Shown piece by piece: positions 15,401 to 25,045 of a stretch of 64,000 bases of DNA (the stretch's first letter is position 1; each line of letters starts with the position of its first letter). Location: positions 22,054 to 86,053 of the forward strand of contig DFZN01000059.1 in assembly GCA_002382735.1 (NCBI GenBank), given 5' to 3'. Origin of the DNA: a bacterium UBP11_UBA4055. GTDB lineage: Bacteria; UBA4055. Under the pieces are notes generated by a model. That model was not told the DNA's origin and did not search any database. It worked only from the letters and a program-made list of their open reading frames with translations. The position numbers were made by a program, and so were the translations under genes.

Positions 15401-18400
15401 TCAGAATATCTTTAACCCTGATAGTGTTGCCTCCGAATGACAGGGACTTTTCAAGCGCGTTCACTGCACCTGACCCTACAGGATCGTCAAAGTAAATGAT
15501 ACCGCCGTTCTCGAATGCGGGAGCCATGTCTTCGCTTTTAACCCTTATCTCCGATGCTTTCTTGAACTCGGAATAGTTGATATTGGCGTTCTCCGTAACA
15601 GTCTTTAAGCTCCTGACGGTAGGAATAAGAGTCACTATCAGGTGGTCAGGAATATATCCCGAGCTCATTGAGTGACCCGCGAACGAACCGTTGTCAGGAT
15701 CCGGTATTATGAAAAGGTGTTCAGTTTCTTCAAGCTCGCTCGAGAATATCTCATAGATCTTTTCAGCCTCGCCGGGCGCGGTTTCAGCGAATCTGGTATA
15801 TCCTGCCCTCCTCAGAAAATAAAGGTCTCTGTCAGGCATCGAGTAAATGCTCAGAACAGCTTTGTATTCCCCCGTTATCTCATCAAGGGCATCTTCGTCT
15901 ATGTCCTCTATGCTGACGAACTGAAGCAGCCTCTCATCGTTCGATCTTTTTATCTGGCTGAATATCTCATCAAGCTCTTTTTCATAAAAATCAGCCTGTT
16001 TTTCGTATTCTTCAATAGTTTTTGCATATTTTACGGGATCTTTATTCCTCATAATTTCCGCATTCTGCCTGTAACGGATTATCTCTTCGTTGTTGAACCT
16101 GATCTTTTTAATATGGATCTGATGGAGCTGTTCTTTATAGTCGATATACCTGCTGGAGTAATAATTGAGAAGGATCCTGCTTTTATACCTTTCGGCGAAG
16201 TTCATAGCGGCGAACATATCGTTCTTTTTTAAATATCCCGATATCAGCCTGTCATAAAGAGGTCTTATGTCTTCTCTCCAGCCGGTCACGAGCTCATAAT
16301 CCGCGGTAGAAGGAAGATATTCCGAGAGAAGTTTTTCTGATCCTGCCCAGTATTCGAGCTTTCGATCAGGTTCAGATGCTATGTCGCCCGCCCTAAGCAG
16401 ATATCTCCATTTAAGAAGTTTATCACGCGTGAGGTCTGAATATGCCCTTCCGTTCACAAAAACCTTAATAGAACGCTCAAGGTCGCCGCTTTCGTGAAGA
16501 GCTGCGGCAAGGTTGAACAGTATCGCCGCGGAGATCCTGTTCTTCCGTTCGGACGATCTTTTTACGGCTGATATGACAGAGTCAGCAGCCGTCAGGTCCC
16601 TTATTGATCTGTCAAGATATTTGAAAGCCTGATATTTTTCTGCAGGCTGTCCCGTGATCAGAGTTTTGAACAGCGAGTAATTCATGACACCTTTAAGGTT
16701 CAGATTCTCTGCCCTGCTGAAAACATCCGAGGCTGTCTTTGAGACCGAAAGGACTGTCGTATCGGACGCTGCGGAGGAAAGACCGGATAATTTCATTATT
16801 TGTGATCCGCTCAGCATAGCCTTCAGGATATTATTCTCGTTCTCCAGTGCGGCACCGTAGAGCTCAAGTTCAAGGCAGGCTTTTTTCGAATTCTCGAACC
16901 TCTTTACGCTCTCTTCCCAGTTCTTTCTGTAATATTCAACGATACCGAGCCTGTTCTCTATCAGGCTGAGCGCTAGTCTGTTTCCCTTTTTTCTGAACAC
17001 TTCGGCTTTATTTTTGAGATATTCGCTGACTTTGTTGAAGTCTTTTATGAAATGATAGTTCGACGCCTGCATGGCGTATAAGAGCGCAAGTTCGTCCGTT
17101 CCTTCAAATCCTTCTGAATACTGCGAACCTATGACCAGATCCAGCTTCCATACCGGGATATCAAGTCCCAGAAAATTCAGTACTATCATGTTATTTCTGG
17201 TTCTTTCATCAGTAAAATCCGGCTCGTTGTCAAATATTTCATCTATGATCTTTGCTGAGGCTGTATATTCCTGATCGACAAGCTTCGCGAAGGCGCTGTT
17301 CCTCTTTATCAGGCTGACCGCCTCAGGATTGTCCTCGCTTTTCAGCTTGAGAATTATCTCGGAATACCTGTTGAAAGCTTCGTCACCGCCTATCATGTCG
17401 CCCTCCTTATCCTCTTTAGTGAGATAAAGAAGCGCCGTTCTCATTGATACTCTAAGCTCGCCTTTCCTGTCGTTGATATTCCCGTACAGCTCAAGCGCTT
17501 TGTCATAATATTCGACTGCAGCGTCATCATCGGCGGTGAACATGCAATGTCCCGTCCGTTCATAGATCATCGCTTTCTGCAGAGAGGACGAAAATTCATA
17601 TCCGCCGTTTATGACTTCCAGATAATAGAAAAGAGCCTGCTTCCTGGCGTATTCACCCATATTATAATAATTGTTGGCCAGATTGAGCTTCATTTTCATT
17701 TCAAGTTCCCTGTCGCTTTCTTTCTGACAGAGGATAAGGCCTTTTCCGAGAAGGGTTATAGCGGTCTCCGTATGGTCTGTATCCGTATCTTCGATAATAT
17801 TGACTGTTTCAAGAATAAATTTGAACGGTCCGGTTATGTAGTCCAGCGTTTTTAGAAAAAAGTTCCTGTCATCACCGTCCGACTCCTCCTTCATCCTGAT
17901 CAGATGAAGAGCCTCGTGGCAGAATGAAAGTGTGAGATAGGCATGCTTAAGGCCGCTGTCGAGTTCGAGTGCTCTGTTCAGGTAATTCACGGCTTCGTTC
18001 ATGTCCCTTTTTACCGCACCTTTGAGCGAGTAAGAGTAGCCCATCGCATAATTCAAATACGCATCGTTGGTGTTCCTGTTGTATAGATTTGAAAAGAACC
18101 TGATCGCTTCATCCGTTTTGTTGAGGTTTGAGTACGAGTCAGCTATACCTCTGATGATCTCTGCGTTCCTGTTGTCCAGTTCATAGGCTGTTGTGTAGGT
18201 TAGAAGTGCGTTGTCGTAAAGCTTGCGGGAGTTGAATTTCTCTGCTCGTTCCAGATATATTTCAGAGAGCTTTATTCCTGCGGCGATCGAATAGAGGTCA
18301 TAGTCGATCCCTCTATAACTGGCCGTCATATATTTCAGCAGGCCTTCCGATTCGTCCTCATAACCGTTTTCTGCCAGAATTTCGGAAAGTTTCAGATCTG

Positions 18401-20171
18401 CCCGGGCGGAAAATCTCTTCAGCGTAACATTATCGGGTCTTTTAACATAATACTTCTTAACTTCCCTATAAGCTGAAGCTCTATCCTCGAAGTTCGCTTT
18501 GATATCACCGTCCTTAAGAGCGGCGTAAGACCTGATCTCCTCAGAGATACTTTCATTCGTGATTATGTTGTAGATCCTGTTTCTTATCGTACCGGTCCGC
18601 TCAGATAATTCGAAGTAGGAACTTATATACCTTTCCCGGTCTTCAGGACTGCCTGCCTGCCTGACGGATATGTCAAGCATGCTTTCCGAGGCAGTCGCGT
18701 TCCCTTCACCCAAGGTCGAAAGTGAGTGGCTGAACAGGCTTTCAGGATCATCTGTCCCGTCCGCATTCGTTCTGCACCTCAAAAAATAGCTTCCCGCCGT
18801 TGTGTATCTTCCGAGAAAGAAATATATCCTCCCGATCTTGAGGTAAATGCTGTTCAGAGCGTCTTTCGAGCTGTACTTTTCTTCCAGAGAATTTAAGTAT
18901 CTGATATATTCGTCTATCTCGTATCCGTAAACATTTTCGGGGATATTTCTTCTCTTTAATTCAACGCTGATCCTTTTTATTTCAGCCTGAGAGGATATGA
19001 TCTCGTCGTCCGCGTACCTGCTTATGATGATCCTGTATATGGATTCAGCCTGCGCATATTTTTTCTGGATCTCATATATTTCCGCTATCCTGAAATATAC
19101 TTCAGCGCGGGCGTCGTTACTGCCGCTTTGGAATGAGATCGTCCTGTTGTATGACAGAAGCGCGCTGCTCAGAAGTTCGCCGTACTGAGTACCGGAAGAA
19201 CCTGTTATGGCGGAAAGTGCTGATTTCGCCTTGTATTCGTCAAAAAGCCTCTCCGACAGTTCAGCCTGAGCGATAAAATCTTTGAGATCGGGGATTATTC
19301 CTTCGTTCCCGCATGACCATATATCGCTGCTGCCCATCCTGTCCGAGATAAAACAGATCCTGCCTTCGGGCGTAACGACCGGATCTTTCGACGAATATGA
19401 TTCGGGAGTCAGCTGCATCGGGTCGGAATAGTATTCCCCGTCCTTATTGATTCTGTAAAGAACGGAATTGTCCTTTATATCAAGCAGCAGGTCGCCGTTG
19501 GTATCGCCGGTTATTGCGGAATAGACAATATATGAGCCGTCATGCGGAGCGCTCAACCCTGTTATGATCTTTGTACCGAAGGTAGCCTGCACCGGCTCGG
19601 ATAATTTCCCTTTCTCAAGTCTGGAAACATAAATATTGGAAAATCCGTAAATATCTCCTGAAGCCGAATAGATAATATCTCTGCCCGACAGCAAGGCTTT
19701 TTCTCCTATATCTGAACCTGTGAATGAAGGCTTTTTCCCGGATCTTTTTATTACACCCAGCTTCCCGCCGGAAGTGAAATACAAGTCTGACCCGTTCAGG
19801 AATGGACTTTTTTCCGCACCGACCGAGTGATAAAGCAGTCTTTGCGAACCGTTATCTTCAAGCTCGTAAATATTGCCGTGAATGTCCGTTTCGTCCGAGA
19901 TCATTAATAGTTTTTTGCCGTAAAATACAGGATATTCGTTCGATGGCTGCGTAGTTATGCGGGTAACTTTTTCTGTTTTCAGGTCTTTTTTGAACACATC
20001 GAAATTCCCGTACCTGTCGGAAGCGAAATAGATTTCATTTGAGTTTTTTACTGCCAAAGAAGTTTCCGCCGAAGGTTCGGTCGTTATCTGAACAGCCTCA
20101 TAACTTTCTGTATCGATGCCTGAAAGCAGAGTGACAAGGGTGGCCAGAAGTATTATGAGTTTTTTCCCCAT
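12474..20171 (-). CDS. Giant exported TolB-propeller / TPR / double-CHAT protein
   Basis: The protein has 2565 residues. Residues 1-22 look like a signal peptide (MGKKLIILLATLVTLLSG). Residues about 25-300 hold TolB/PD40-type propeller repeats (YFASDRYGNFDVF, CFISDRMGSSDIW). Long TPR arrays occupy about 310-1370 and 1690-2230. A coiled coil near 1380-1440 leads into a CHAT-like domain (about 1440-1690) with LIVTLIPTVRSLK and AGVQTVIMCTDSADG, but the catalytic His and Cys positions are gone (VLTGETG replaces the usual SACxTG). A second CHAT domain ends the protein and keeps both residues: H2428 (LPVHSF) and C2478 (LSGCDTGG), with AKSVISSKWRTDD after it. CHAT domains are caspase-fold proteases. 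The start lies 9 bp after the valS stop, so the two are probably co-transcribed. The active domain is presumably periplasmic or surface-exposed; substrate unknown. Confidence 0.9.
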   Translation of the reverse strand: MGKKLIILLATLVTLLSGIDTESYEAVQITTEPSAETSLAVKNSNEIYFASDRYGNFDVFKKDLKTEKVTRITTQPSNEYPVFYGKKLLMISDETDIHGNIYELEDNGSQRLLYHSVGAEKSPFLNGSDLYFTSGGKLGVIKRSGKKPSFTGSDIGEKALLSGRDIIYSASGDIYGFSNIYVSRLEKGKLSEPVQATFGTKIITGLSAPHDGSYIVYSAITGDTNGDLLLDIKDNSVLYRINKDGEYYSDPMQLTPESYSSKDPVVTPEGRICFISDRMGSSDIWSCGNEGIIPDLKDFIAQAELSERLFDEYKAKSALSAITGSSGTQYGELLSSALLSYNRTISFQSGSNDARAEVYFRIAEIYEIQKKYAQAESIYRIIISRYADDEIISSQAEIKRISVELKRRNIPENVYGYEIDEYIRYLNSLEEKYSSKDALNSIYLKIGRIYFFLGRYTTAGSYFLRCRTNADGTDDPESLFSHSLSTLGEGNATASESMLDISVRQAGSPEDRERYISSYFELSERTGTIRNRIYNIITNESISEEIRSYAALKDGDIKANFEDRASAYREVKKYYVKRPDNVTLKRFSARADLKLSEILAENGYEDESEGLLKYMTASYRGIDYDLYSIAAGIKLSEIYLERAEKFNSRKLYDNALLTYTTAYELDNRNAEIIRGIADSYSNLNKTDEAIRFFSNLYNRNTNDAYLNYAMGYSYSLKGAVKRDMNEAVNYLNRALELDSGLKHAYLTLSFCHEALHLIRMKEESDGDDRNFFLKTLDYITGPFKFILETVNIIEDTDTDHTETAITLLGKGLILCQKESDRELEMKMKLNLANNYYNMGEYARKQALFYYLEVINGGYEFSSSLQKAMIYERTGHCMFTADDDAAVEYYDKALELYGNINDRKGELRVSMRTALLYLTKEDKEGDMIGGDEAFNRYSEIILKLKSEDNPEAVSLIKRNSAFAKLVDQEYTASAKIIDEIFDNEPDFTDERTRNNMIVLNFLGLDIPVWKLDLVIGSQYSEGFEGTDELALLYAMQASNYHFIKDFNKVSEYLKNKAEVFRKKGNRLALSLIENRLGIVEYYRKNWEESVKRFENSKKACLELELYGAALENENNILKAMLSGSQIMKLSGLSSAASDTTVLSVSKTASDVFSRAENLNLKGVMNYSLFKTLITGQPAEKYQAFKYLDRSIRDLTAADSVISAVKRSSERKNRISAAILFNLAAALHESGDLERSIKVFVNGRAYSDLTRDKLLKWRYLLRAGDIASEPDRKLEYWAGSEKLLSEYLPSTADYELVTGWREDIRPLYDRLISGYLKKNDMFAAMNFAERYKSRILLNYYSSRYIDYKEQLHQIHIKKIRFNNEEIIRYRQNAEIMRNKDPVKYAKTIEEYEKQADFYEKELDEIFSQIKRSNDERLLQFVSIEDIDEDALDEITGEYKAVLSIYSMPDRDLYFLRRAGYTRFAETAPGEAEKIYEIFSSELEETEHLFIIPDPDNGSFAGHSMSSGYIPDHLIVTLIPTVRSLKTVTENANINYSEFKKASEIRVKSEDMAPAFENGGIIYFDDPVGSGAVNALEKSLSFGGNTIRVKDILKYKIPAYAVLTGETGKDCMEKLIMANSMIFAGVQTVIMCTDSADGNAAVLAEKLRTEAAEKSIAAIIKESGIECTVFGLSGMDKEEQKEFASSNLRSSLMDAVRYYNSRVYEKAAVHFIQALAMARNVGDKQELNILKTLISSLSKIKDYKRAVSYGFELIKYAEDNSLDKEKIQAYDSVSKDYFRNKDYDKSIEFQNMIISDPSAQDEDKNAVFDMLSVIYSYKGDHKRSIEYKRKYLERTGLLSSGELDILPDEAGAKESELLFNSLRNIMVSYYRANETDSALSVYNSINSNLELFEDVSAESFGELLVSAGLCYMKIPEYSKAEELFFESLEYFDSEARKVPVYISIADVCYYTDRLSSALKYLALAEKSAADDGEKMRIYNTRSLVEVKLNNIPAARTYSYKALEKTIENSDEFTESTARVNLAKIMILENDVTGAQKNLSKSIELALKTDNVQAVISAEFYRGEIALDLKNMPDSALISYSNCIGLSKDAGDGYFTARALYGKGSSLLALNRTDSGMVYIEKSLELSEKSGFSDVFLESALSLAGLNEKRSPETALSILDKLTEKADSLVSRSVNQLPSDQMPVILKGYEKKIYLLLKDSKIDEAVSEMSARDRLIRSNDLKYFSLSPKISSKDENTSGIGEIQASLDNKTALLILQPHGKEGITVVITRNKVVSFGLSITKEFGDLPANIESKGEFLSASKKVYERIFVKEATDNLSGITNLIIYSTGSLKNYPFDALYDGKMFLCDRFSLTETDRLSSGKKFPESDMTTHALSLFDPFTAESDLVFAKREAGSLSDFLNNTKLVTGTDATESLLRSAAAEQYGMIHLPVHSFVLKKDSLAASGRSSYIQLSADDNNDGKTDWKEISQSDMNGKTVILSGCDTGGRSGDEYYSHFDLTAAFFEAGAKSVISSKWRTDDLAASVLMKRYFRNVAAGLPVPEALAQAKRDVRTYFDPHPYYWANFKLAVR

Positions 20172-20180
20172 CTGATAACT

Positions 20181-22814
20181 TTACAGAAAGTTCTCGATAT
20201 TATTTTTTAGTTTGGCGATAGACTCGATATTATTATTCAGTTTTTCCTTTTCCTTGCTGATAACAGCCTCAGGCGCATTCGAAACGAACTGCTCATTTGA
20301 CAGTTTCTTGTTTATGCCCGTATTTATCCCTTCAAGCCTCGCGATCTCTTTTTCGATCTTTTCTTTTTCTGCACCGAGGTCGATTACGCCTTCGAGCGGT
20401 ATGAAAAGCTCAATACCGTTAACCATCTCGGAAGCCGAGAGTTTAGGTTTGTCCGCATTTTTATCGAAAACTATATCCTCGATCTTAGCCAGGAACATTA
20501 TAACCGAAGTGAACTTTTTAAGATCTTCGTTCTCTGTTTTAAGAACAAGCTTGAGCGTCTTTGAAGGAGGAATTGAATTTTCAGCCCTGATAACCCTTAT
20601 CTTACTGATCAGTTCTTTTACTGTTTCCATAACCCCTTCGGATTCCTCGTCAATTAGCTTTCTGTCTGCTTCAGGTATGGATGAGAGCATGATAGAATCT
20701 CTTTCCTTCCTCTCTTCGATCCCGTGCCAGAGTTCTTCTGTAATGAACGGCATGAACGGATGAAGCAGCCTGAGCGCAATATCAAAATTATAGAAAGCGT
20801 TCTCGAGAACAGATCTTCTTTCCTCTTCATTTTCGGACTGAAACCTTGATTTTGCCATCTCGATATACCAATCACAGAAATCGTTCCATAAAAATTCATA
20901 AATCGCTTTCAGTGCCTCGTTGAGCTGGAATGTTTTGAATTTTTCTTCAACTGTCTCTATCGTATGATTCAGCCTCGAATTGATCCATTTATCTTCGATG
21001 AAGTCAGTGTGACATATCTGTTTAACATCCGGATTTTTCTCTTTGTTCATCATCAGAAATCTTGCCGCGTTCCAGATCTTGTTCGCGAAACTTCGGCCTA
21101 TCTCACACTTGTCTGTCGAGAAAAGAATGTCGTTTCCTACAGGTGTCAGCCTGATCATAGTGAACCTCAATGCATCAGCGCCGTACTCTTTTATAACATT
21201 CAGCGGATCAGGTGAGTTACCGAGAGATTTAGACATTTTTCTGCCCTTTTCGTCCCTTACCATTCCGTTGAAATAAACATCTCTGAAAGGAATTTCATGC
21301 TTATATTCCATTCCTGCTATAATCATCCTTGCAACCCAAGGAAAAAGAATATCGGGTCCTGTTATGAGAATGTTTGTCGGATAGAAATAGTCCTGCTCCT
21401 CTTGGGTTCTGAAAACCTCGTAAGGCCAGATCCAGCTTGAAGCCCATGTGTCGAGAACATCATTGTCCTGATGAATATGATCGGATGATCCGCATTTTAT
21501 ACATTTGTCAGGTTTAGAAGATTCGCACATTTTTACGGTTTCGCATCCTTTGTTTGAGCAGTAATAGATCGGTATTCTATGTCCCCACCATAGTTGGCGA
21601 GATAAACACCAGTCTTGAATATTGTTAAGCCAGTGGTTGTATGTCTTTATCCACTTTTCGGGATGGAATTTTATAGTTCCGTTATTCACGACCTCGAGAG
21701 CAGGTTTTACAAGTTCGGACATTTTCAGGTACCACTGCTCCGACATCAGATACTCGATCGGCTCTTTCCCGCGCTGGCTCACGCTGAGCTGGTTTATATG
21801 CGGCTCTATCTTGTCGACAAGCCCGAGTTCCTGAAGTTCCGCAACGACTTTCTTACGCGCTACGAATCTGTCTAAGCCTCTGAACCTTTCGGGTACATTG
21901 TCATTAAGTGTTGCGTTCGGGTTCATGATGTTTATGACCGCAAGCCCGTGCCTCTGCCCCACAAGATTATCGTTCGGGTCATGACCCGGCGTGATCTTGA
22001 CGGCGCCCGTACCCTTTTCCGGATCGGCGTGCGTATCCGCTATGATCGGGATCTCGCGGCCGACGATCGGCAGTACCGCCGTCCTGCCGATCAGGTGATT
22101 AAGTCTGGCGTTGTCGGGATGAATCGCGACCGCCGTATCGCCGAACATCGTCTCCGGCCTCGTAGTCGCTACTGTTACGAACTCGTTCGAGTCCTTGATC
22201 GGGTATTTAAAATACCACAGGTGTCCCTTATTCTCGATAAACTCGACTTCCTCGTCAGAGATCACCGACATCGAGGCCGGGCACCAGTTAACCAGCCTGT
22301 ATCCTTTGTAGATGAGACCTTTTTTATAAAGATCGACAAATGTGTCTATAACGGCTTTATAATAGTCATCGTCCATGGTAAAACGCTCACGCTCCCAGTC
22401 GCATGCGCAGCCGAGTTTCTTGAGCTGCTGAATTATGATCCCGCCGTATTTATCCTTCCACTCCTTCGCCTTAAGAAGAAATTCTTCCCTGCCCAGATCC
22501 TTTTTATCAATTCCCTGATCTTTAAGCATAGCCGTGACTTTTGATTCTGTAGCGATGGAAGCATGATCCGTTCCGGGCACCCAGCAGGTCTCGAACCCTT
22601 TAAGCTTATGGTATCTGATGAACACATCCTGAAGAGTATTATTGAGCACATGGCCTATCGTAAGCATACCTGTAACATTCGGCGGCGGTATCACTATCGT
22701 GTAAGGTTTTTTATCTTTATTGACTTTGCTTTTGAAATAGCCCTTCTTCAGCCATTCCGCATAGATCCTGTCCTCTATCAGTGTAGGATCGTAGGTTTTG
22801 GATATTTCGCTCAT
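20181..22814 (-). CDS. valS: Valyl-tRNA synthetase
   Basis: The 877-residue class I synthetase charges tRNA-Val. It carries PPPNVTGMLTIGH (residues 43-55; the HIGH signature is TIGH here, with Thr in place of the first His), the editing domain (VATTRPETMFGDTAVAIHPD), a zinc-ribbon insert (YYCSNKGCETVKMCESS and CIKCGSSDH), WVPGTDHASIA, the KMSKS loop RKMSKSLGN (near 528) and a C-terminal coiled coil (about 810-877). ATG 22814 is used; the ribosome site is weak. A promoter of the local consensus lies 58 bases upstream. The gene for the giant CHAT protein starts 9 bases after the stop. Confidence 0.97.
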   Translation of the reverse strand: MSEISKTYDPTLIEDRIYAEWLKKGYFKSKVNKDKKPYTIVIPPPNVTGMLTIGHVLNNTLQDVFIRYHKLKGFETCWVPGTDHASIATESKVTAMLKDQGIDKKDLGREEFLLKAKEWKDKYGGIIIQQLKKLGCACDWERERFTMDDDYYKAVIDTFVDLYKKGLIYKGYRLVNWCPASMSVISDEEVEFIENKGHLWYFKYPIKDSNEFVTVATTRPETMFGDTAVAIHPDNARLNHLIGRTAVLPIVGREIPIIADTHADPEKGTGAVKITPGHDPNDNLVGQRHGLAVINIMNPNATLNDNVPERFRGLDRFVARKKVVAELQELGLVDKIEPHINQLSVSQRGKEPIEYLMSEQWYLKMSELVKPALEVVNNGTIKFHPEKWIKTYNHWLNNIQDWCLSRQLWWGHRIPIYYCSNKGCETVKMCESSKPDKCIKCGSSDHIHQDNDVLDTWASSWIWPYEVFRTQEEQDYFYPTNILITGPDILFPWVARMIIAGMEYKHEIPFRDVYFNGMVRDEKGRKMSKSLGNSPDPLNVIKEYGADALRFTMIRLTPVGNDILFSTDKCEIGRSFANKIWNAARFLMMNKEKNPDVKQICHTDFIEDKWINSRLNHTIETVEEKFKTFQLNEALKAIYEFLWNDFCDWYIEMAKSRFQSENEEERRSVLENAFYNFDIALRLLHPFMPFITEELWHGIEERKERDSIMLSSIPEADRKLIDEESEGVMETVKELISKIRVIRAENSIPPSKTLKLVLKTENEDLKKFTSVIMFLAKIEDIVFDKNADKPKLSASEMVNGIELFIPLEGVIDLGAEKEKIEKEIARLEGINTGINKKLSNEQFVSNAPEAVISKEKEKLNNNIESIAKLKNNIENFL

Positions 22815-22871
22815 CTCATTGTTTCCGTTGGTTAATTAACTTGTTTTCTACCGTTTACTTGAAGAGTATTG

Positions 22872-22901
22872 AATATAATAAATATTACGCTGTTTAGTCA
22901 A
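22872..22901 (-). promoter_or_regulatory. valS: Promoter for valS
   Basis: Minus strand: TTGACT (22896-22901), 18-bp spacer, TATATT (22872-22877). Confidence 0.65.
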
Positions 22902-22914
22902 GAATATTTAAGCT

Positions 22915-23069
22915 GATAATGCTTTTACGGAATTTGAATTTAAAAATAATCGAATCATTAATTATATAATTGTTTTACCGTAAACTACCGATATTTTAAC
23001 TATTTATTTGACTTTGCGACATTTTTTAATTATATTTCACAGATGATAATTGTTTTACGGAGTTTGAAT
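22915..23069. repeat. Duplicated leader element with TTTTACGG motifs between valS and fic
   Basis: A 25-bp sequence at 22915-22939 recurs at 23045-23069 with 22 matches. Both contain TTTTACGG (22923-22930, 23053-23060). A third related site, TTTTACCG (22973-22980), forms a TTTAC-C-GTAAA palindrome. The right-hand copy covers the predicted transcription start and ribosome site of fic. Confidence 0.5.
23008..23036 (+). promoter_or_regulatory. Promoter for the Fic gene
   Basis: TTGACT (23008-23013), 17-bp spacer, TATATT (23031-23036); the leader would be about 25 bases. Confidence 0.65.
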
Positions 23070-24594
23070 GGAAACGAACCGTCCGGAATATAGAATTGCA
23101 GGCTATTCTTTCCTGATCAGTAAATACGGCATTGATACATTTCCCCTTAAGCACATTTCGAAGATATCTCACCACAGTGAACGCCGTACCGTAATGAATG
23201 GTGAAGTAACGGAAGATATATATCCTCATAAGTACTGGCCGGGACATGACACAAAAGACCATCTTGAGTTCGCTTTGAAATACGACGGCGTCGATCTTCT
23301 CTGCTTAAATTTAATTTTTGATGCAGCGGGCGAGAATGAGATACTCGACTATATCGGATCGAAACCCACAGGAAAATATTCGCGCCGCATTTGGTTCTTT
23401 TATGAATTTTTCAAAGGTGTCCGGCTGCCTTTAGCAGACCTGGAAAGCGGAAATTATATAGAAGCTCTTGAGAGCGGACTCTATTACACTGTGTCTCCGG
23501 GAGCAAGAAGTCAGAGACACCGTGTCTTAAATAACCTTTTAGGTAATAGGGATTTCTGCCCGACGGTCAGAAAAACTGAAAAGCTTAAAATATTCGAATC
23601 GGTAGAACTGAAGAAATTGTGCGAAAATGTTCTCCGGTCATATCCTCCTGAACTTATAAAAAGAGCCTTGAGTTATTTTTACAACAAAGAAACAAAATCA
23701 TCTTTTGAGATCGAGAACATCAAACCCGGTTTTTCGAGAACGGAAAAATTTATATCTCTGCTCGAATCAGCCGGACAGGAAGATTTTTGCAGTAAAGAAA
23801 AACTTATTGAGCTGCAGAACAGGACAGTTGATCCCAGATTCGCTGACTCCGGCTTCCGTAGCTCACAGAACTATGTTGGACAGACCGTATCTTATCAGAA
23901 GGAGATCGTCCACTATATATCTCCCAAACCTGATGATCTGATCAGCATGATGAAAGGCCTTGAAGCTGCTCACCTGAATATGATGAAAGGAAAAGTTCCC
24001 GCGGTAGTTCATGCAGGGATTATTTCATACGGATTTGTATTCCTGCACCCTTTCGAAGACGGTAACGGAAGGATCCACAGGTTTCTGATCCATAATATCT
24101 TATCTATCAGGGGGCTTGTACCTGACGGGCTTATTTTTCCCGTATCTGCGGTAATATTAAAAAATCCTTCGGATTACAATGATTCTCTTGAGTCCTTCTC
24201 AAAAAAGATCATGAAGCTGACCGAATACAGCCTTGACGAAAAAGGAATAATGACCGTTCTGAACAGCACGGATAAATTTTACAGATTCACCGATATGACA
24301 GTTCAGGCTGAATATCTTTATGACTTTGTTATCCGTACGATCGAAAATGAACTTACCGAAGAACTGGACTTTCTTGTTAATTATGACCGTGCCAAAAATG
24401 CCGTTAAGGATATAATCGATATGCCGGACAGGCTTATAGATCTATTCATTCAGTTATGCGTTCAAAATGAGGGCAGGATATCTTTCAGGAAAAGAAAAAA
24501 TCACTTTGATTTCCTGACAGATGACGAACTTTCCGCTATGGAGGCAGCTGTCGGAGAAATATATAAATTGAAACTGTCATCGGAGGAGAAATGA
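23068..24594 (+). CDS. Fic-domain protein (AMP-transferase family)
   Basis: The 508-residue protein carries the full Fic active-site loop [12 protein letters not shown] (H327 onward), which normally transfers AMP or another phosphate-containing group from a nucleotide to a hydroxyl side chain. An SxxxEN inhibitory motif (S212-E216-N217) precedes the core, so this is a class II Fic protein held off by its own N-terminal helix until activated. Residues 1-170 form a separate N-terminal region starting with a mobile-mystery or antitoxin-like SKYGI...LKHIS stretch; the C-terminal 90 residues may be a winged helix ([21 protein letters not shown]). The gene starts at ATG 23068 after GGAG and overlaps yjbQ by four bases. 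Target unknown. Confidence 0.9.
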   Translation: METNRPEYRIAGYSFLISKYGIDTFPLKHISKISHHSERRTVMNGEVTEDIYPHKYWPGHDTKDHLEFALKYDGVDLLCLNLIFDAAGENEILDYIGSKPTGKYSRRIWFFYEFFKGVRLPLADLESGNYIEALESGLYYTVSPGARSQRHRVLNNLLGNRDFCPTVRKTEKLKIFESVELKKLCENVLRSYPPELIKRALSYFYNKETKSSFEIENIKPGFSRTEKFISLLESAGQEDFCSKEKLIELQNRTVDPRFADSGFRSSQNYVGQTVSYQKEIVHYISPKPDDLISMMKGLEAAHLNMMKGKVPAVVHAGIISYGFVFLHPFEDGNGRIHRFLIHNILSIRGLVPDGLIFPVSAVILKNPSDYNDSLESFSKKIMKLTEYSLDEKGIMTVLNSTDKFYRFTDMTVQAEYLYDFVIRTIENELTEELDFLVNYDRAKNAVKDIIDMPDRLIDLFIQLCVQNEGRISFRKRKNHFDFLTDDELSAMEAAVGEIYKLKLSSEEK

Positions 24595-25007
24595 AGTCAT
24601 ACAGAAAGGAATTGTGGTTCAGCACGACGCAGAGAAGGGAGTTTATCAATATTACGCATGAAGTTCAGAGATCGATAGACGAAAGCGGCATAAAAGAGGG
24701 GCTTGTGCTTGTCAACGCAATGCATATCACGGCTTCAGTTTTTATCAACGACGACGAATCAGGGCTGCATCACGACTACGAAGTCTGGCTCGAAAAGCTC
24801 GCGCCCGAAAAACCGCACTCGCAGTACAGGCATAACGGCTATGAGGACAATGCAGACGCTCACATGAAAAGACAGGTCATGGGCAGAGAGGTCGTCTGCG
24901 CCGTCACGAACGGGCAGCTGGATTTCGGACCGTGGGAGCAGATATTTTACGGGGAGTTCGACGGTAAGAGAAAGAAACGCGTGCTCGTTAAAGTGATCGG
25001 CGAATAG
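24591..25007 (+). CDS. YjbQ/UPF0047 family protein
   Basis: The 138-residue protein has the family's usual length and its landmarks: [52 protein letters not shown], and [26 protein letters not shown]. Conserved His and Glu residues bind a metal. Some members complement loss of thiamine phosphate synthase (so-called secondary thiamine-phosphate synthase), but the physiological role is not settled. It overlaps the Fic gene (ATGA) and so is probably co-expressed with it; the functional link is not evident. Confidence 0.9.
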   Translation: MKSYRKELWFSTTQRREFINITHEVQRSIDESGIKEGLVLVNAMHITASVFINDDESGLHHDYEVWLEKLAPEKPHSQYRHNGYEDNADAHMKRQVMGREVVCAVTNGQLDFGPWEQIFYGEFDGKRKKRVLVKVIGE

Positions 25008-25045
25008 GAATATACTTACCACTGACATATTTTACCGGAATGACC

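Noticed and set aside
15672..16232. 186-codon frame on the plus strand inside the giant CHAT gene
   Set aside because: Shadow frame; phenylalanine-rich because it is antisense to Lys/Glu-rich TPR code.
21948..22544. 198-codon open frame on the plus strand opposite valS
   Set aside because: It lies wholly inside the conserved valS coding region; its composition (Arg/Asp-rich) is what the reverse frame would produce.
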